Positions 1 through 9,805 of a DNA stretch of 64,000 bases are shown here, piece after piece. The position numbers and the translations under genes were made by a program. Positions within the stretch are counted from its first letter, which is position 1. The number at the start of each line of letters is the position of its first letter. The notes beneath the pieces were generated by a model. It made no database searches. It worked only from the letters and a program-made list of their open reading frames with translations, and was not told where the DNA came from. This DNA comes from Colwellia sp. (GTDB taxonomy: Bacteria > Pseudomonadota > Gammaproteobacteria > Enterobacterales > Alteromonadaceae), in the NCBI GenBank assembly GCA_029938115.1, contig JAPYOP010000013.1, positions 29,776 through 93,775 on the forward strand. Reading direction: 5' to 3'.

Positions 1-2007
1 TTGGTTAGGATCGGTTTGCACCACATCTTCACCTAAAATCCACAGCACTTTTAAATCACCGGCTAAAGCAGCATTAAACATTTCTGGAATTTTATAACCA
101 TCCTTAGTTGGCCACTGGCTTAAATTAACCATTGAATTGTCAGAGATTTGATAATGTTCTTGGTAGTATCGAATACTATCGCTATCTTCTACAGGAAAAT
201 ATCCTGCCCCTTGATGTGGTTGACAGCCCATGTCAGCTGCACCCTGTACGTTATTTTGTCCTCGTAATGGGTTCATACCAACACCTTGCCTACCAACATT
301 TCCCGTTAGCATAACAAGGTCGGCAATACACATAATGGCGCGACTACCTTGGCTGTGTTCAGTTACTCCTAAACCATGAAAACTCATTGCGTTATCAGCT
401 TGTGCATAAGCAATGGCGGCTTGTTTAACTAAGTTTTGATCGACACCGGCAATACTTGCAAGCTCATGAATATCTAGGGCTAAAATAGCTTTACAATAAC
501 TTTGGTATTCTTCTGTGCGGGTATTAACAAAATCATCATCAACTAAGCCTGATTCAATAATAAAATACGCCATCATGTTCAAAACTGCGACATTAGTGCC
601 AGGTCGAAGCTGAATATGCCAATTAGCATAGCGGGCAAGTTCAGTCTTAACGGGATCAAGGACAATAAGCGGCGTGCCTTTCATTACTTTTTGTTTAATT
701 TTAGCGCCAGTAACTGGATGCGCAGCAGTTGGGTTTGCGCCAATCAGTAAAATAAAATCAGTCTGTTTTAAATCTTCAATGGAATTAGTTGCAGCGCCTG
801 TACCAAAACTATGTTGCATGCCATACGCGGTAGGCGAATGGCAAACTCGCGCACAACAATCAATATTGTTGGTTCCGATGACTGCACGCATCATTTTTTG
901 TAATAAATAGTTCTCTTCATTGGTACAACGCGCTGATGATATTCCCGCAATGGCATCACTACCATGATTAGTTTTAATGTCAGTTAAGCGGCTGGCTATA
1001 TACTTAAAAGCATAATCCCAACTAACTTTGGTTAACTCGCCATCAATTTTGACTAAAGGTGAATCAAGCCTATCTTTATGATCATAAAACCGCCATGCAT
1101 AACGTCCTTTTAAACAAGTATGACCGCTATTAACCGCCGCGTATTTCGGCGCTTCTATGGACAAAATCTTATTGTTTTGCACCGAAACTTCGAGGTTGCA
1201 GCCCACACCACAGTATGAGCATATAGTACGTGTTTTTTCTATCGGTGCTTGCTTATTTAAGCTTTCGGCTTGTGCTAGTTGCTGACGGAAAACATCTGAT
1301 ATAGCACCTGTTGGACACGTTTGCGCACAAGCGCCACAAGAGACACAACTCGATTCATTAAAACTAACATCTTGCCCTTTGATAATTCGAGCATCGAAAC
1401 CACGTCCTGCCACACTCAATACTTGCTCACCTTGAATTTCATCACAAGCGCGTACACAACGGTTACAATCTATGCATAGAGATAAATCCATGCGCATATA
1501 GGGATGACTATCATCACATAGACTAAGTTCAGCTTTTTTATTTAACGTTAAAGGGACACTGGATATACTTTGTCTAGCTTGCTTAAAACGTACTTCCCCT
1601 ACACCGGTATCTTTAACGACTTGCTCGAACTCTGTACCAGGGTGATTTTGGCAATTGTCTAGAGTTTGCTCGGGTAAATCACTAAGTACTAATTCAATAA
1701 TGTTTTTACGTAGCTTTTCAATACGTGGTGAATGCGTATGAATATGCATGCCCTCACCTATTGGCGTATGACACGAAGCCATTACTTTTTTTGGACCATC
1801 AGCGGTTAAAGCGACATCAACACTGCATACTCGACAACTTCCGTACGGCTCTAACCGCGTATCATCACATAGCGTTGGAATTGCATTGACATCATTTAAA
1901 CGGCGGCTAAAAGATAAAATTGTTTCACCACTTTTTATGGGATAAGCAACGCCATTTAGAAAAGCTTGTTTACTTTCTAGTTTAGACGCTTGATTGTTTT
2001 GGCTCAT
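1..2007 (-). CDS. fdhA: NAD-dependent formate dehydrogenase, alpha (molybdopterin) subunit, partial
   Basis: Catalytic subunit oxidising formate to CO2 in the cytoplasm and passing electrons to the NADH-forming FdhB subunit. The frame is open from the ATG at 2007 to the left edge (669 codons), so the C-terminus is missing. In order I see an N-terminal plant-type 2Fe-2S region (cysteines in GSCRVC and SCHTP), a ferredoxin-like double 4Fe-4S region (CIDCNRCVRAC and SCVSCGACAQTC), the CSYCGVGC 4Fe-4S motif of the molybdopterin domain, and the catalytic motif ARVCHSP. The metal-ligand residue is Cys (codon 841-843), not selenocysteine, and is followed by the conserved His. The start overlaps the fdhB stop (ATGA), so translation is probably coupled. 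The multi-FeS N-terminus matches FdsA/FdhA-type soluble enzymes rather than the membrane FdnG type. Confidence 0.95.
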   Translation of the reverse strand, partial: MSQNNQASKLESKQAFLNGVAYPIKSGETILSFSRRLNDVNAIPTLCDDTRLEPYGSCRVCSVDVALTADGPKKVMASCHTPIGEGMHIHTHSPRIEKLRKNIIELVLSDLPEQTLDNCQNHPGTEFEQVVKDTGVGEVRFKQARQSISSVPLTLNKKAELSLCDDSHPYMRMDLSLCIDCNRCVRACDEIQGEQVLSVAGRGFDARIIKGQDVSFNESSCVSCGACAQTCPTGAISDVFRQQLAQAESLNKQAPIEKTRTICSYCGVGCNLEVSVQNNKILSIEAPKYAAVNSGHTCLKGRYAWRFYDHKDRLDSPLVKIDGELTKVSWDYAFKYIASRLTDIKTNHGSDAIAGISSARCTNEENYLLQKMMRAVIGTNNIDCCARVCHSPTAYGMQHSFGTGAATNSIEDLKQTDFILLIGANPTAAHPVTGAKIKQKVMKGTPLIVLDPVKTELARYANWHIQLRPGTNVAVLNMMAYFIIESGLVDDDFVNTRTEEYQSYCKAILALDIHELASIAGVDQNLVKQAAIAYAQADNAMSFHGLGVTEHSQGSRAIMCIADLVMLTGNVGRQGVGMNPLRGQNNVQGAADMGCQPHQGAGYFPVEDSDSIRYYQEHYQISDNSMVNLSQWPTKDGYKIPEMFNAALAGDLKVLWILGEDVVQTDPNQ

Positions 2008-3713
2008 GAGTGCGCTCCTTCAGCTATTTCTTTATCACTAAAGTATGGTGTCAGTTCATGCTCAAAATACTTTAAAATATTTTGTATCGGCAAAGGCACT
2101 CCGCCCCCTAAAGCACATAAAGATCCGAGCTGCATGGTTTCTAATAAATCATTTAACAATTCACTATCTATTAACTGTTCACCTGAAACCGCTTGTTCAA
2201 ACATTTCTTGACCACGTACTGCCCCTATTTGACACGGATAACATTTACCACACGACTCAAGCGCAGTAAATTCAAATAAATGAGCAATATAGTCAATCAT
2301 CTTCATTGATTCAGGTACGCCAATAATACTGGCGTGACCAAGTAAAAAACCATTTTGTGCAAACGACTCGAAGTCGATAGTAAGCTTATGCACTTCACCG
2401 AGCGGCACTACGCCTCCAAGTGGGCCACCAATATGTAATGCTTTAATGTCTTTAGTAAAACCACCAGCAAGTTCAATGATTTCAGTTAATGGTGTACCCA
2501 TAGCCACTTCAATAATACCTGAATGTGTAAAAGAGCCATCAAGTGAAAGTAATTTACTACCCGTTGATTTACCATTACCTAAATTTTTATATTTTTCTAC
2601 GCCGCTGTTTTTATTTTCAGATAGGTTAGAGAAAATATAATGAATTGAGCCAAAAGTCTCAACATTATTAACAACAGTCGGACAACCAAATAATCCACTT
2701 TGGGTTGGAAATGGAGGACGTACAGAAACCACTGGCCGTTGACCTTCAATAGAGCGAAGTAATGCAGTTTCTTCACCACAAATATAAGCACCCGCCCCTT
2801 TGATTATTTTGAAGTTAAAGTCGGTAGCTAATCCTAATTGTTCAAATTCGCTAATAGCCTGTTCAGTTTGTGTAATAGCAACTGGATATTCAGCGCGAAT
2901 ATATAAAACACCGATTTTTGCCCCCGTTAAAAACCCTGACATTAACATACCAAATAAAACTGCATGGGGTCTTTGTTCTAGCAAATACCTGTCTGAAAAA
3001 GCTCCCGCATCCCCTTCATCAGCATTACAAACTATATATTTTTCATTATGTTGCTCATTTAAACAAGATCGCCATTTAATGCCTGTAGGAAAGCCTGCAC
3101 CACCTCGGCCACGAAGACCTGATTCAACCAGTTTATCTAATAATTGTTCATGTTCTTCTCTGGTAACAAACTGCTTTGATAATTCATTAAATAATTGATA
3201 ATACTTTGCTACATCTGAAATTTCAGCACTAAGAATAGGCTCGGGTAAGGTGCAACGTACTTGATAGTGTTCATTTGAGGCAGTATCGGCTTCATTAGCA
3301 ATAACAGCTAAATTATTAATATCTGTTCCGGAGAAATTATGTTCGTCGACTTGAAAGGCTCCATTTTCAGCACACCGCCCTAAACAGGTGATATGACCAA
3401 CATTTGCAGCGCCAAATTTATCCACTAGCTTTTCTTTAATGTTCACTTGAGTTTGGGCACATAAACAAGAAGAACCATTACAAACGTAAGCTTTTTTATT
3501 GGCATTTTGATTATTACTACCATCATCTAAAAAATCATAAAAGCTCGCAGCACCATGAATAACAGCCTCCCCCATTAAAAACTCTTTGGCTAAGGTTTGT
3601 CGTTGTTGTTTTAAATTAGCTGATTTATCACCTGCATCTGTAACAACGAGCTTTTGAAACAAAGTATTGTCAATGCCTTGTCTGCGAGCTAGTTGTGATA
3701 AATTTTTTGACAT
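2004..3713 (-). CDS. fdhB: NAD-dependent formate dehydrogenase, beta subunit (fused NuoE-NuoF-like)
   Basis: Electron-transfer and NAD-reducing subunit of the formate dehydrogenase. Residues 1-125 form a NuoE-like module: a helical segment, then a thioredoxin-like 2Fe-2S domain with candidate ligands C78, C83, C110 and C114. The rest is NuoF-like: a glycine-rich RGRGGAGFP NADH/FMN motif near residue 200, the FMN-binding NADEGDAGAF near 230, and a 4Fe-4S motif ESCGKCYPC near 487 with a further Cys in SLCALGG. At 569 aa it covers what are separate gamma and beta subunits in FdsG/FdsB enzymes. The ATG at 3713 follows fdhD by 69 bp, and the stop overlaps fdhA by 4 bp. All three genes read leftward. 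Confidence 0.93.
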   Translation of the reverse strand: MSKNLSQLARRQGIDNTLFQKLVVTDAGDKSANLKQQRQTLAKEFLMGEAVIHGAASFYDFLDDGSNNQNANKKAYVCNGSSCLCAQTQVNIKEKLVDKFGAANVGHITCLGRCAENGAFQVDEHNFSGTDINNLAVIANEADTASNEHYQVRCTLPEPILSAEISDVAKYYQLFNELSKQFVTREEHEQLLDKLVESGLRGRGGAGFPTGIKWRSCLNEQHNEKYIVCNADEGDAGAFSDRYLLEQRPHAVLFGMLMSGFLTGAKIGVLYIRAEYPVAITQTEQAISEFEQLGLATDFNFKIIKGAGAYICGEETALLRSIEGQRPVVSVRPPFPTQSGLFGCPTVVNNVETFGSIHYIFSNLSENKNSGVEKYKNLGNGKSTGSKLLSLDGSFTHSGIIEVAMGTPLTEIIELAGGFTKDIKALHIGGPLGGVVPLGEVHKLTIDFESFAQNGFLLGHASIIGVPESMKMIDYIAHLFEFTALESCGKCYPCQIGAVRGQEMFEQAVSGEQLIDSELLNDLLETMQLGSLCALGGGVPLPIQNILKYFEHELTPYFSDKEIAEGAHS

Positions 3714-3782
3714 AATGCTTCTCTTTTATTAATTTGTAAGACCTGAACTTTAAGTTTTTATTATAAATTTTATTTATAGTCT

Positions 3783-4679
3783 TTAGTGACTTATGCGCCA
3801 ATCGCCATGATAAAGATTAAAGCTTTCATTATTTGTAAAGCCTATTAAAGTTAATTCAAATCGTTGTGCTGCTTTAATGGCTAGATCAGATGGTGCGCCA
3901 ACAGCAGCTAAAATACTAATACCCGCCATCACGGCTTTTTGTACTATTTCAAAACTGACTCGACCACTAACAAGCATTATCAACATTTCCTTGGGTTGCG
4001 GTGATTGTTGCGTATATAAACGCTGACCAATCAATTTATCTACCGCATTATGTCGACCAATATCTTCAAAAACAGACAATAACTCTGCTTGTTGATTGAA
4101 AAGTGCAGCACCATGCACCCCTCCCGTGAGTGAAAATAGTTTTTGTTGCTCTCGCATCTTATCAGACAAGATATAAATAAGATCAGCGTTAAACGTTAAG
4201 TTTTCAGTTAACGTCAATAAATTAGGTGGATCCTTTAACTCCAGTGCTTTCAATGACGTAGCACCACACAAACCGCAACTTGAATAAGTTGTTTGAAAAC
4301 GTTCAATAGAAGTTAGTATAGGTACTTTCCCCATAGCTAACTGTACTTGCCAGCGATTTCCTTTTGCATCTTCATCACTATTATCGATAAAAATACTTTC
4401 TACTTCAGAGACGTTATTAATAACACCTTCACTAAACAATAAGCCAAGAATCAAAAATTTGTCATCACCTAAAGTACGCATGGTAATAGCAAAAACTTTT
4501 ACTTTAAGCGCTTGTTCTTTACTATCTGTGCTAATACAGCGCCAGTGCAAATTAATTTGTAACGGTTGCTCAGTCACAACATCATCGTGTTCAAGCATCC
4601 GGCTATGTTTGCCAACACGAGAATAAATAACTTTATCCACTCGTTTGGTTATTTGCTGTTTAGCAGCAATTTCTGTCAT
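3783..4679 (-). CDS. fdhD: Formate dehydrogenase accessory sulfurtransferase FdhD
   Basis: Transfers sulfur to the molybdenum cofactor of formate dehydrogenase, a step needed for activity. The 298-aa protein has the family's CxxC pair (C135 and C138 in SSCGLCGA), the glycine-rich GGVHGAALF, and the EDIGRHNAVDKLIG and SGRVSFEIVQKA motifs in expected order. The N-terminal extension of about 30 residues is slightly longer than in short homologues. It is the first gene of the leftward fdhD-fdhB-fdhA set, which agrees with its maturation role. The ATG at 4679 is the only reasonable start. Confidence 0.95.
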   Translation of the reverse strand: MTEIAAKQQITKRVDKVIYSRVGKHSRMLEHDDVVTEQPLQINLHWRCISTDSKEQALKVKVFAITMRTLGDDKFLILGLLFSEGVINNVSEVESIFIDNSDEDAKGNRWQVQLAMGKVPILTSIERFQTTYSSCGLCGATSLKALELKDPPNLLTLTENLTFNADLIYILSDKMREQQKLFSLTGGVHGAALFNQQAELLSVFEDIGRHNAVDKLIGQRLYTQQSPQPKEMLIMLVSGRVSFEIVQKAVMAGISILAAVGAPSDLAIKAAQRFELTLIGFTNNESFNLYHGDWRISH

Positions 4680-5033
4680 ATCTATCCAATTATTTTATAA
4701 CGATTAAATTAAGTTTAGCGCCTTAAAATTAAAGTGGAAACCTAAAAGTACAAAGGAGATTTTTAATTATTGAGTTAAATGTAAGCCTTTTGTTGCAAAT
4801 TAAGTGTTTCTTGCTAAGTTAATCACACATAACAATAAAATAAATATATCTAAGCGAACTCAAAATGCACACTTCAAAACGACTGAGGTAAGAATATACT
4901 AGGCGCTTCTATTTACTTAAGGTTGTATCCATAAAAAAGAATACCACAAAAGAAAGTGCTTGCTCAGCTCCCCCATAGGGTTAGTTTACAAACATGCAGT
5001 ATGAATTCGCTTGAATATTAACAAGGATTTACC
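4680..5033. other. Divergent intergenic region between fdhD and fhs
   Basis: 354 bp of AT-rich sequence with no credible ORF, holding the promoters for fdhD (leftward) and fhs (rightward). An AAGGAT Shine-Dalgarno precedes the fhs ATG by 8 bases. A second AAGGAG near 4755 has no start codon at usable spacing. I see no clear FNR box, terminator or riboswitch-like fold. Confidence 0.6.
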
Positions 5034-6698
5034 ATGACCTCTGATGTAGAAATCGCACAACAATTTACTCCTCGTCCTATCAATGAAATTAGTGATTTGC
5101 TAAATATAAGTCCAGAGCATGTTTTACCTTATGGCCGAGATATGGCAAAAATATCCCTTGATGCATTGAACAAAAAATCAACTAAGCAAGGTAAATTAAT
5201 TTTAGTGTCAGCCACAACGCCAACGCCATCAGGTGAAGGTAAAACCACTACAACTATTGGCTTAGGACAGGCATTTACTCAACTCAATAAATCAGTTTGT
5301 CTAGCTTTACGCGAACCCTCTCTTGGTCCTTGTTTAGGAATGAAAGGTGGCGCCACTGGTGGCGGCTTCAGCCAAATAATGCCCAGTGACAAAATCAACT
5401 TACATTTTACGGGTGATTTTCACGCCATTACTAGTGCGAACAACTTACTTTCTGCGGCAATTGATAATCATATATATCAAGGTAATGTACTCAATATCGA
5501 TCCTAGGCAATTAGTATGGCGTCGAGTAATGGATATGAACGATCGCAGTTTACGAAAAATAGTGCTTGGGCTGGGCGGAAAAATGCAAGGCGTACCACGG
5601 GAAGGCGGTTTTGACATAACAGCCGCTTCTGAAGTCATGGCGATGCTGTGTTTAGCGAATAATTATGAGGATCTAAAAATAAGACTCGATCGTACTTTAA
5701 TTGGTTATACCTATGACAGTAAGCCTATTTACGCAAGAGAATTAGGTGTTACAGGCGCGATGATGGCATTATTACGTGATGCTATGCAGCCTAATTTAGT
5801 ACAAAGTTTTGAAGGCACGCCAGCGTTTGTTCATGGCGGTCCATTTGCCAATATTGCCCATGGTTGTAATAGTGTTATTGCCACGCGAATGGCAATGCAC
5901 CATAGCGATTGGGCAATTACAGAAGCCGGATTTGGCTTTGATTTAGGCGCAGAAAAATTCTTTGACATAAAGTGTAGAATTGCTGAATTAGACCCAGACG
6001 CTGTTGTATTAGTAACGACGGTTCGTGCGCTAAAAATGCATGGTGGTAAAGATAAAAAACAACTTATTGATGAAGATTTAAGTGCAGTTGCTAAAGGCTT
6101 AGAAAATTTAGATAAACATATTGAAAGTGTTGAAATATTTAATAAACACCCCGTTGTTGCATTAAACCGTTTTGCTTCTGATACTGATGCAGAAATAGCA
6201 TTAATTAAAGCACGTTGTGTTGAACATGGTGTTTCTTTTGCTGAAACCACTCATCATGCTGACGGTGGTAAAGGCGCAATAGCACTTGCTAAAGCGGTAA
6301 TAGAGTCGATAGATAAAAGTAAACCATTTCAGCCTTTATATGAGCTAGACACTTCTGTAGTTGATAAAGTACGCAAGGTAAGCCGTGCTATGTATGGCGC
6401 AACGGATGTGGCTTTTTCAAAACAAGCTGAAAAAGATTTAAAACATGTTGAGCAATTAGGGTTAACTCACCTGCCTATTTGTATCGCCAAAGCGCCTAGT
6501 TCTTTGTCTGATGATCCAACCTTGCATGGCAGACCAAGAGATTTTGAAGTAACCGTTAGCTCTGTTCAGATCAATGCTGGCGCAGGATTTTTAGTCATTC
6601 TCACCGGTAATATTATGCGTATGCCTGGCTTACCGAAAAAACCTGCCGCTAATGATATTCAATTATTGGCTAATGGGGTAATTGAAGGGTTGGAGTAA
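5034..6698 (+). CDS. fhs: Formate-tetrahydrofolate ligase
   Basis: ATP-dependent ligation of formate to tetrahydrofolate giving 10-formyl-THF, the entry of formate into the one-carbon pool. The 554-aa length is normal. The phosphate-binding loop PTPSGEGKT lies at residues 64-71, followed by family blocks such as REPSLGPCLGMKGGATGGG, HFTGDFHAI, GPFANIAHGCNS and ETHHADGGKGA-like sequence (ETTHHADGGKGA). It starts at ATG 5034 with a good Shine-Dalgarno and diverges from the formate dehydrogenase genes. Together these give the cell two fates for formate: oxidation to CO2 with NADH, or assimilation into folate. Confidence 0.96.
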   Translation: MTSDVEIAQQFTPRPINEISDLLNISPEHVLPYGRDMAKISLDALNKKSTKQGKLILVSATTPTPSGEGKTTTTIGLGQAFTQLNKSVCLALREPSLGPCLGMKGGATGGGFSQIMPSDKINLHFTGDFHAITSANNLLSAAIDNHIYQGNVLNIDPRQLVWRRVMDMNDRSLRKIVLGLGGKMQGVPREGGFDITAASEVMAMLCLANNYEDLKIRLDRTLIGYTYDSKPIYARELGVTGAMMALLRDAMQPNLVQSFEGTPAFVHGGPFANIAHGCNSVIATRMAMHHSDWAITEAGFGFDLGAEKFFDIKCRIAELDPDAVVLVTTVRALKMHGGKDKKQLIDEDLSAVAKGLENLDKHIESVEIFNKHPVVALNRFASDTDAEIALIKARCVEHGVSFAETTHHADGGKGAIALAKAVIESIDKSKPFQPLYELDTSVVDKVRKVSRAMYGATDVAFSKQAEKDLKHVEQLGLTHLPICIAKAPSSLSDDPTLHGRPRDFEVTVSSVQINAGAGFLVILTGNIMRMPGLPKKPAANDIQLLANGVIEGLE

Positions 6699-6789
6699 AT
6701 TAACATGCCTTGATCGATTTCACTAACTCAACAGAGCTAAAATAAGATAAAATAGTGGCACTAATCTTAGCTTTGAGCCTTTGACATTA

Positions 6790-8088
6790 ATGATCCCTAC
6801 CACCACGCCAACCAACTTTGCAGCATTAGGGCTTATCCAGCCCTTGTTAGTTCGACTAACTGAGCTACAATATCAGCAGCCAACCCCCATCCAAACACAG
6901 GCTATCCCAAGTGTATTAGCGGGACGTGACTTAATTGCAGGAGCAAATACTGGTTCAGGTAAAACAGCCACTTTTGCACTGCCTATATTGCAAAAAATAC
7001 ACGCTGAAAAATCATTGGCTAATAATGGAAGTAAAAGCAGCAAAGGTAACTATGTTGCGGGACTAATATTGGTGCCTACCCGTGAACTAGCTAAGCAAGT
7101 TGCTGACAATATAAAATCTTATGCTGTCCATTTTAATGGTGAAATTAAAACAGTTGCTGTTTTTGGTGGTGTATCAGCGAATACTCAAATGCTCGCTTTA
7201 CGCGGTGGCACTGATATTTTGGTGGCAACGCCTGGTCGTTTACTCGATTTGATTTCAAGTAATGCCATTAAACTTGATAGAGTTAAAACCTTAGTGCTTG
7301 ATGAAGCAGATAGGATGTTAAGCTTAGGTTTTACTGATGAGCTATCTGCGCTGTTGGTATTATTACCAAAGAAAAAGCAAATTTTATTATTTTCTGCAAC
7401 ATTTCCGGAGCAAGTACAGACTTTAACCCAAGAACTGCTTAACAATCCCGTTGAAATACAGTTGCAAAGTAGCGACGTTAGCACCTTAGTACAGCGCGTT
7501 TTTACCGTTAATAAAGGTGAAAAAACTGCCCTGTTGGCGCATTTGATCAAACAACACCAATGGCGACAAGCGCTTATTTTCGTCAATGCAAAAAATAGCT
7601 GTAAGCACTTAGCTGAAAAATTATCTAAACGTGGCATTAGTGCAGAGGTATTTCATGGCGATAAAGGTCAAGGAGCTCGTAGTCGTGTGCTTGAAGCGTT
7701 TAAAGCAGGTAATATTGAAGTGTTAATTGCCACAGATATTGCTGCTAGGGGGCTCGATATAGAAAAACTGCCCGTGGTGATAAATTTTGACTTACCCAGA
7801 AGTCCATCAGACTACATGCATCGTATTGGTCGTAGTGGCCGCGCTGGTGAAGTCGGTTTAGCATTATCACTTATCGACTATGAAGATTATCATCATTTCC
7901 AAGTAATCGAAAAGAAGAACAAAATCCGCCTTGAGCGTGAACAAGTAATAGGTTTTGAAGTCGATGATGTCATCAATGATGCTCTTTTAAATGCGAATAA
8001 ACCGATGGCAAAACCTGAAGGTAGTGGTAAGAAAAAACGTAAAAATAAAACGTCAGTGAATGCAGATATTTGGTTGAGAAATTCTTAA
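6790..8088 (+). CDS. DEAD-box ATP-dependent RNA helicase (RhlE-like)
   Basis: RNA-unwinding ATPase of the DEAD-box family. Visible motifs in order: Q motif (QQPTPIQ), Walker A ANTGSGKT, PTRELAKQ, the GG of FGGVS, TPGRLLDL, DEAD, SAT (LFSATFPEQ), and the C-terminal RecA motifs ARGLDIE and HRIGRSGRAGE. A basic KKKRKNK tail follows, as in RhlE-type proteins. An in-frame TTG at 6781 lies three codons upstream; I prefer the ATG at 6790, though neither has a strong Shine-Dalgarno. The nearest known relatives are RhlE/SrmB-like, but the exact paralogue cannot be fixed by eye. Confidence 0.9.
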   Translation: MIPTTTPTNFAALGLIQPLLVRLTELQYQQPTPIQTQAIPSVLAGRDLIAGANTGSGKTATFALPILQKIHAEKSLANNGSKSSKGNYVAGLILVPTRELAKQVADNIKSYAVHFNGEIKTVAVFGGVSANTQMLALRGGTDILVATPGRLLDLISSNAIKLDRVKTLVLDEADRMLSLGFTDELSALLVLLPKKKQILLFSATFPEQVQTLTQELLNNPVEIQLQSSDVSTLVQRVFTVNKGEKTALLAHLIKQHQWRQALIFVNAKNSCKHLAEKLSKRGISAEVFHGDKGQGARSRVLEAFKAGNIEVLIATDIAARGLDIEKLPVVINFDLPRSPSDYMHRIGRSGRAGEVGLALSLIDYEDYHHFQVIEKKNKIRLEREQVIGFEVDDVINDALLNANKPMAKPEGSGKKKRKNKTSVNADIWLRNS

Positions 8089-8158
8089 CCAAAATATAAG
8101 GCAATTTTACAATACAGATAACTATACAAAAAAAGAAACAAGCCTGAAGAAGTATGGC

Positions 8159-9694
8159 ATGCAGATATTAGAAAAAGATTATCAAGTTAACAGCGTACGT
8201 AAGGCTATCGAGGCGGGGTGTGATTCCATTATAGCTTTACCTACTGGTGGCGGTAAGAGCATTTGTATACTTAAATTATGCCAAGCCATGCCTGATAAGA
8301 AAGTAGTAATAAGTCTACGTAATGCAGCCTTAATTCCTCAAATATTACACACACTCACCATTAACGGACTGTCTGTGAGTGTTGTTAAATCGGGTTATAA
8401 ATATGTTGCTGGCGGTGATGTGACTTTAATTATGGAACAGTCGTTTGGCAGAAGAAAACACCTAAACATAGAATGTGATGTTCTGCTACGTGATGAATAT
8501 CATGTTGGGTGCATGGGTGGTGTCTATATCGCAATGCGTGAAGAATTATCCCCTGACTTGATTATAGGCCTTACTGCCACCCCCATTGATAGATTAGGCG
8601 TCTACATTGATAAATCGATGCTATTGATTGAAGAGACGACGACTAAGCAGTTGATTGAATTAGGTGAGTTAGCCAAGCCAGTATATAAAGTACCGAGTCT
8701 ATCCCAAGAGATAGATTATAGTGCAGTTAAAATGTATCGAGGTGACTTTAGTGTATCCGATTTAGACTGTATATTATTGGAACATTGCTCTTTAGTTGCA
8801 CAACAGACCGTTGATGACGCACTATCTCATGGTCGAAAAGTTATGCTATTTGCTAACTCTATCAAACATGTAGAGGCATTATCTGAGGCTTTTACTTTGA
8901 TAGGCATTCAACATGAGCTTGTTCACTCGAAGCGCTCGATTGATGATAATAATGAAAGCATACGTAGATATAAATCAAACGAGATTAGGCTAATAATTAA
9001 TATGTCTATGCTTACCATTGGCTTTGATGATCCGACTACAGATTGCGTTGTTTTAGCTCGACCAACCAAAATATTAAGATTGTACTTACAGATTATCGGC
9101 CGGTGCTTACGTGCATCAAAAGGAAAGGTGAGTGCTTTAATCCTAGACTTAGCTCAATGTATTTCTACCCATGGTTTTGCTGAGGATTATAGAGACTTCA
9201 CTCGTAAAACAGCTAAGTCTGCAGCAATAATGTCTGAGAGATTGAGTGTGACTAACATAGGTCAGTTTGTCGATGGCGAGTTCAGCTTTAATGAGTCTAT
9301 AGAGCGCAAGATTGTCAAAAGAAAATCATCAAGTACCCGTAAAAATATTCGGCGTAGGTTAGTAGTCAGTAAAGAGTTTGCTGATAGGGCTGCCAGCAAG
9401 AGAGCTGAAGCATTGCTCAGACTTAACCCTAGAATGGAAAAACTAGTCAGCACTATTGAGCTGGTTAATATCGTTTATGAGCAACAAAACGAAAGTAACA
9501 AGATGCTTGATGAAATAGGTATGGTTAAAGTAGTAGCATTGATAGGGTTCGCCTACAGTGACTCATTAGTTGATAGTTGTACTAAATTAGTTGAGGGGTT
9601 ACATGCTCAAGACAAGTCAATTAGAGGTTTATTGCTTAGAATTAGTAATTTGATAACAGCAATAGCTCGAAAAGAGTTAGCTATCAAAGCATAA
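8159..9694 (+). CDS. Superfamily 2 DNA/RNA helicase with DEYH Walker B box, phage-like
   Basis: A compact SF2 helicase of 511 aa. Motif I is PTGGGKS (28-34), motif II is DEYH (112-115) instead of the usual DEAH/DEAD, motif III is GLTATP (137-142), and motif VI reads QIIGRCLRA near residue 318. The motif set and small size resemble phage UvsW-type and restriction-type helicases (established family knowledge). The last 150 residues are helical and basic (KRKSSSTRKNIRRR) and match nothing I recognise. It stands alone, 70 bp after the DEAD-box gene and before a terminator, with no restriction, methylase or phage genes nearby. It may be a remnant of a transferred defence or phage cassette. Substrate unknown. 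Confidence 0.8.
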   Translation: MQILEKDYQVNSVRKAIEAGCDSIIALPTGGGKSICILKLCQAMPDKKVVISLRNAALIPQILHTLTINGLSVSVVKSGYKYVAGGDVTLIMEQSFGRRKHLNIECDVLLRDEYHVGCMGGVYIAMREELSPDLIIGLTATPIDRLGVYIDKSMLLIEETTTKQLIELGELAKPVYKVPSLSQEIDYSAVKMYRGDFSVSDLDCILLEHCSLVAQQTVDDALSHGRKVMLFANSIKHVEALSEAFTLIGIQHELVHSKRSIDDNNESIRRYKSNEIRLIINMSMLTIGFDDPTTDCVVLARPTKILRLYLQIIGRCLRASKGKVSALILDLAQCISTHGFAEDYRDFTRKTAKSAAIMSERLSVTNIGQFVDGEFSFNESIERKIVKRKSSSTRKNIRRRLVVSKEFADRAASKRAEALLRLNPRMEKLVSTIELVNIVYEQQNESNKMLDEIGMVKVVALIGFAYSDSLVDSCTKLVEGLHAQDKSIRGLLLRISNLITAIARKELAIKA

Positions 9695-9732
9695 GCAACG
9701 GCTAGTTAAAGAGCATTAATACATGAAGCAAA

Positions 9733-9765
9733 AAAATGAGCCTAATTAAATATTAGACTCATTTT
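9733..9765. terminator. Bidirectional Rho-independent terminator between helicase and ppsA
   Basis: Inverted repeat with arms AAAATGAG and CTAAT (each after one mismatch) facing ATTAG and CTCATTTT, loop TAAAT. A-run on one side and T-run on the other make it usable in both directions. It sits between the convergent helicase and ppsA genes. Confidence 0.8.
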
Positions 9766-9805
9766 GATAAAGCTTAATTTAGACTGATACGTCTATAAAG
9801 GCTTT

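Noticed and set aside
5831..6250. 139-codon minus-strand ORF inside fhs
   Set aside because: Shadow of a conserved enzyme gene.
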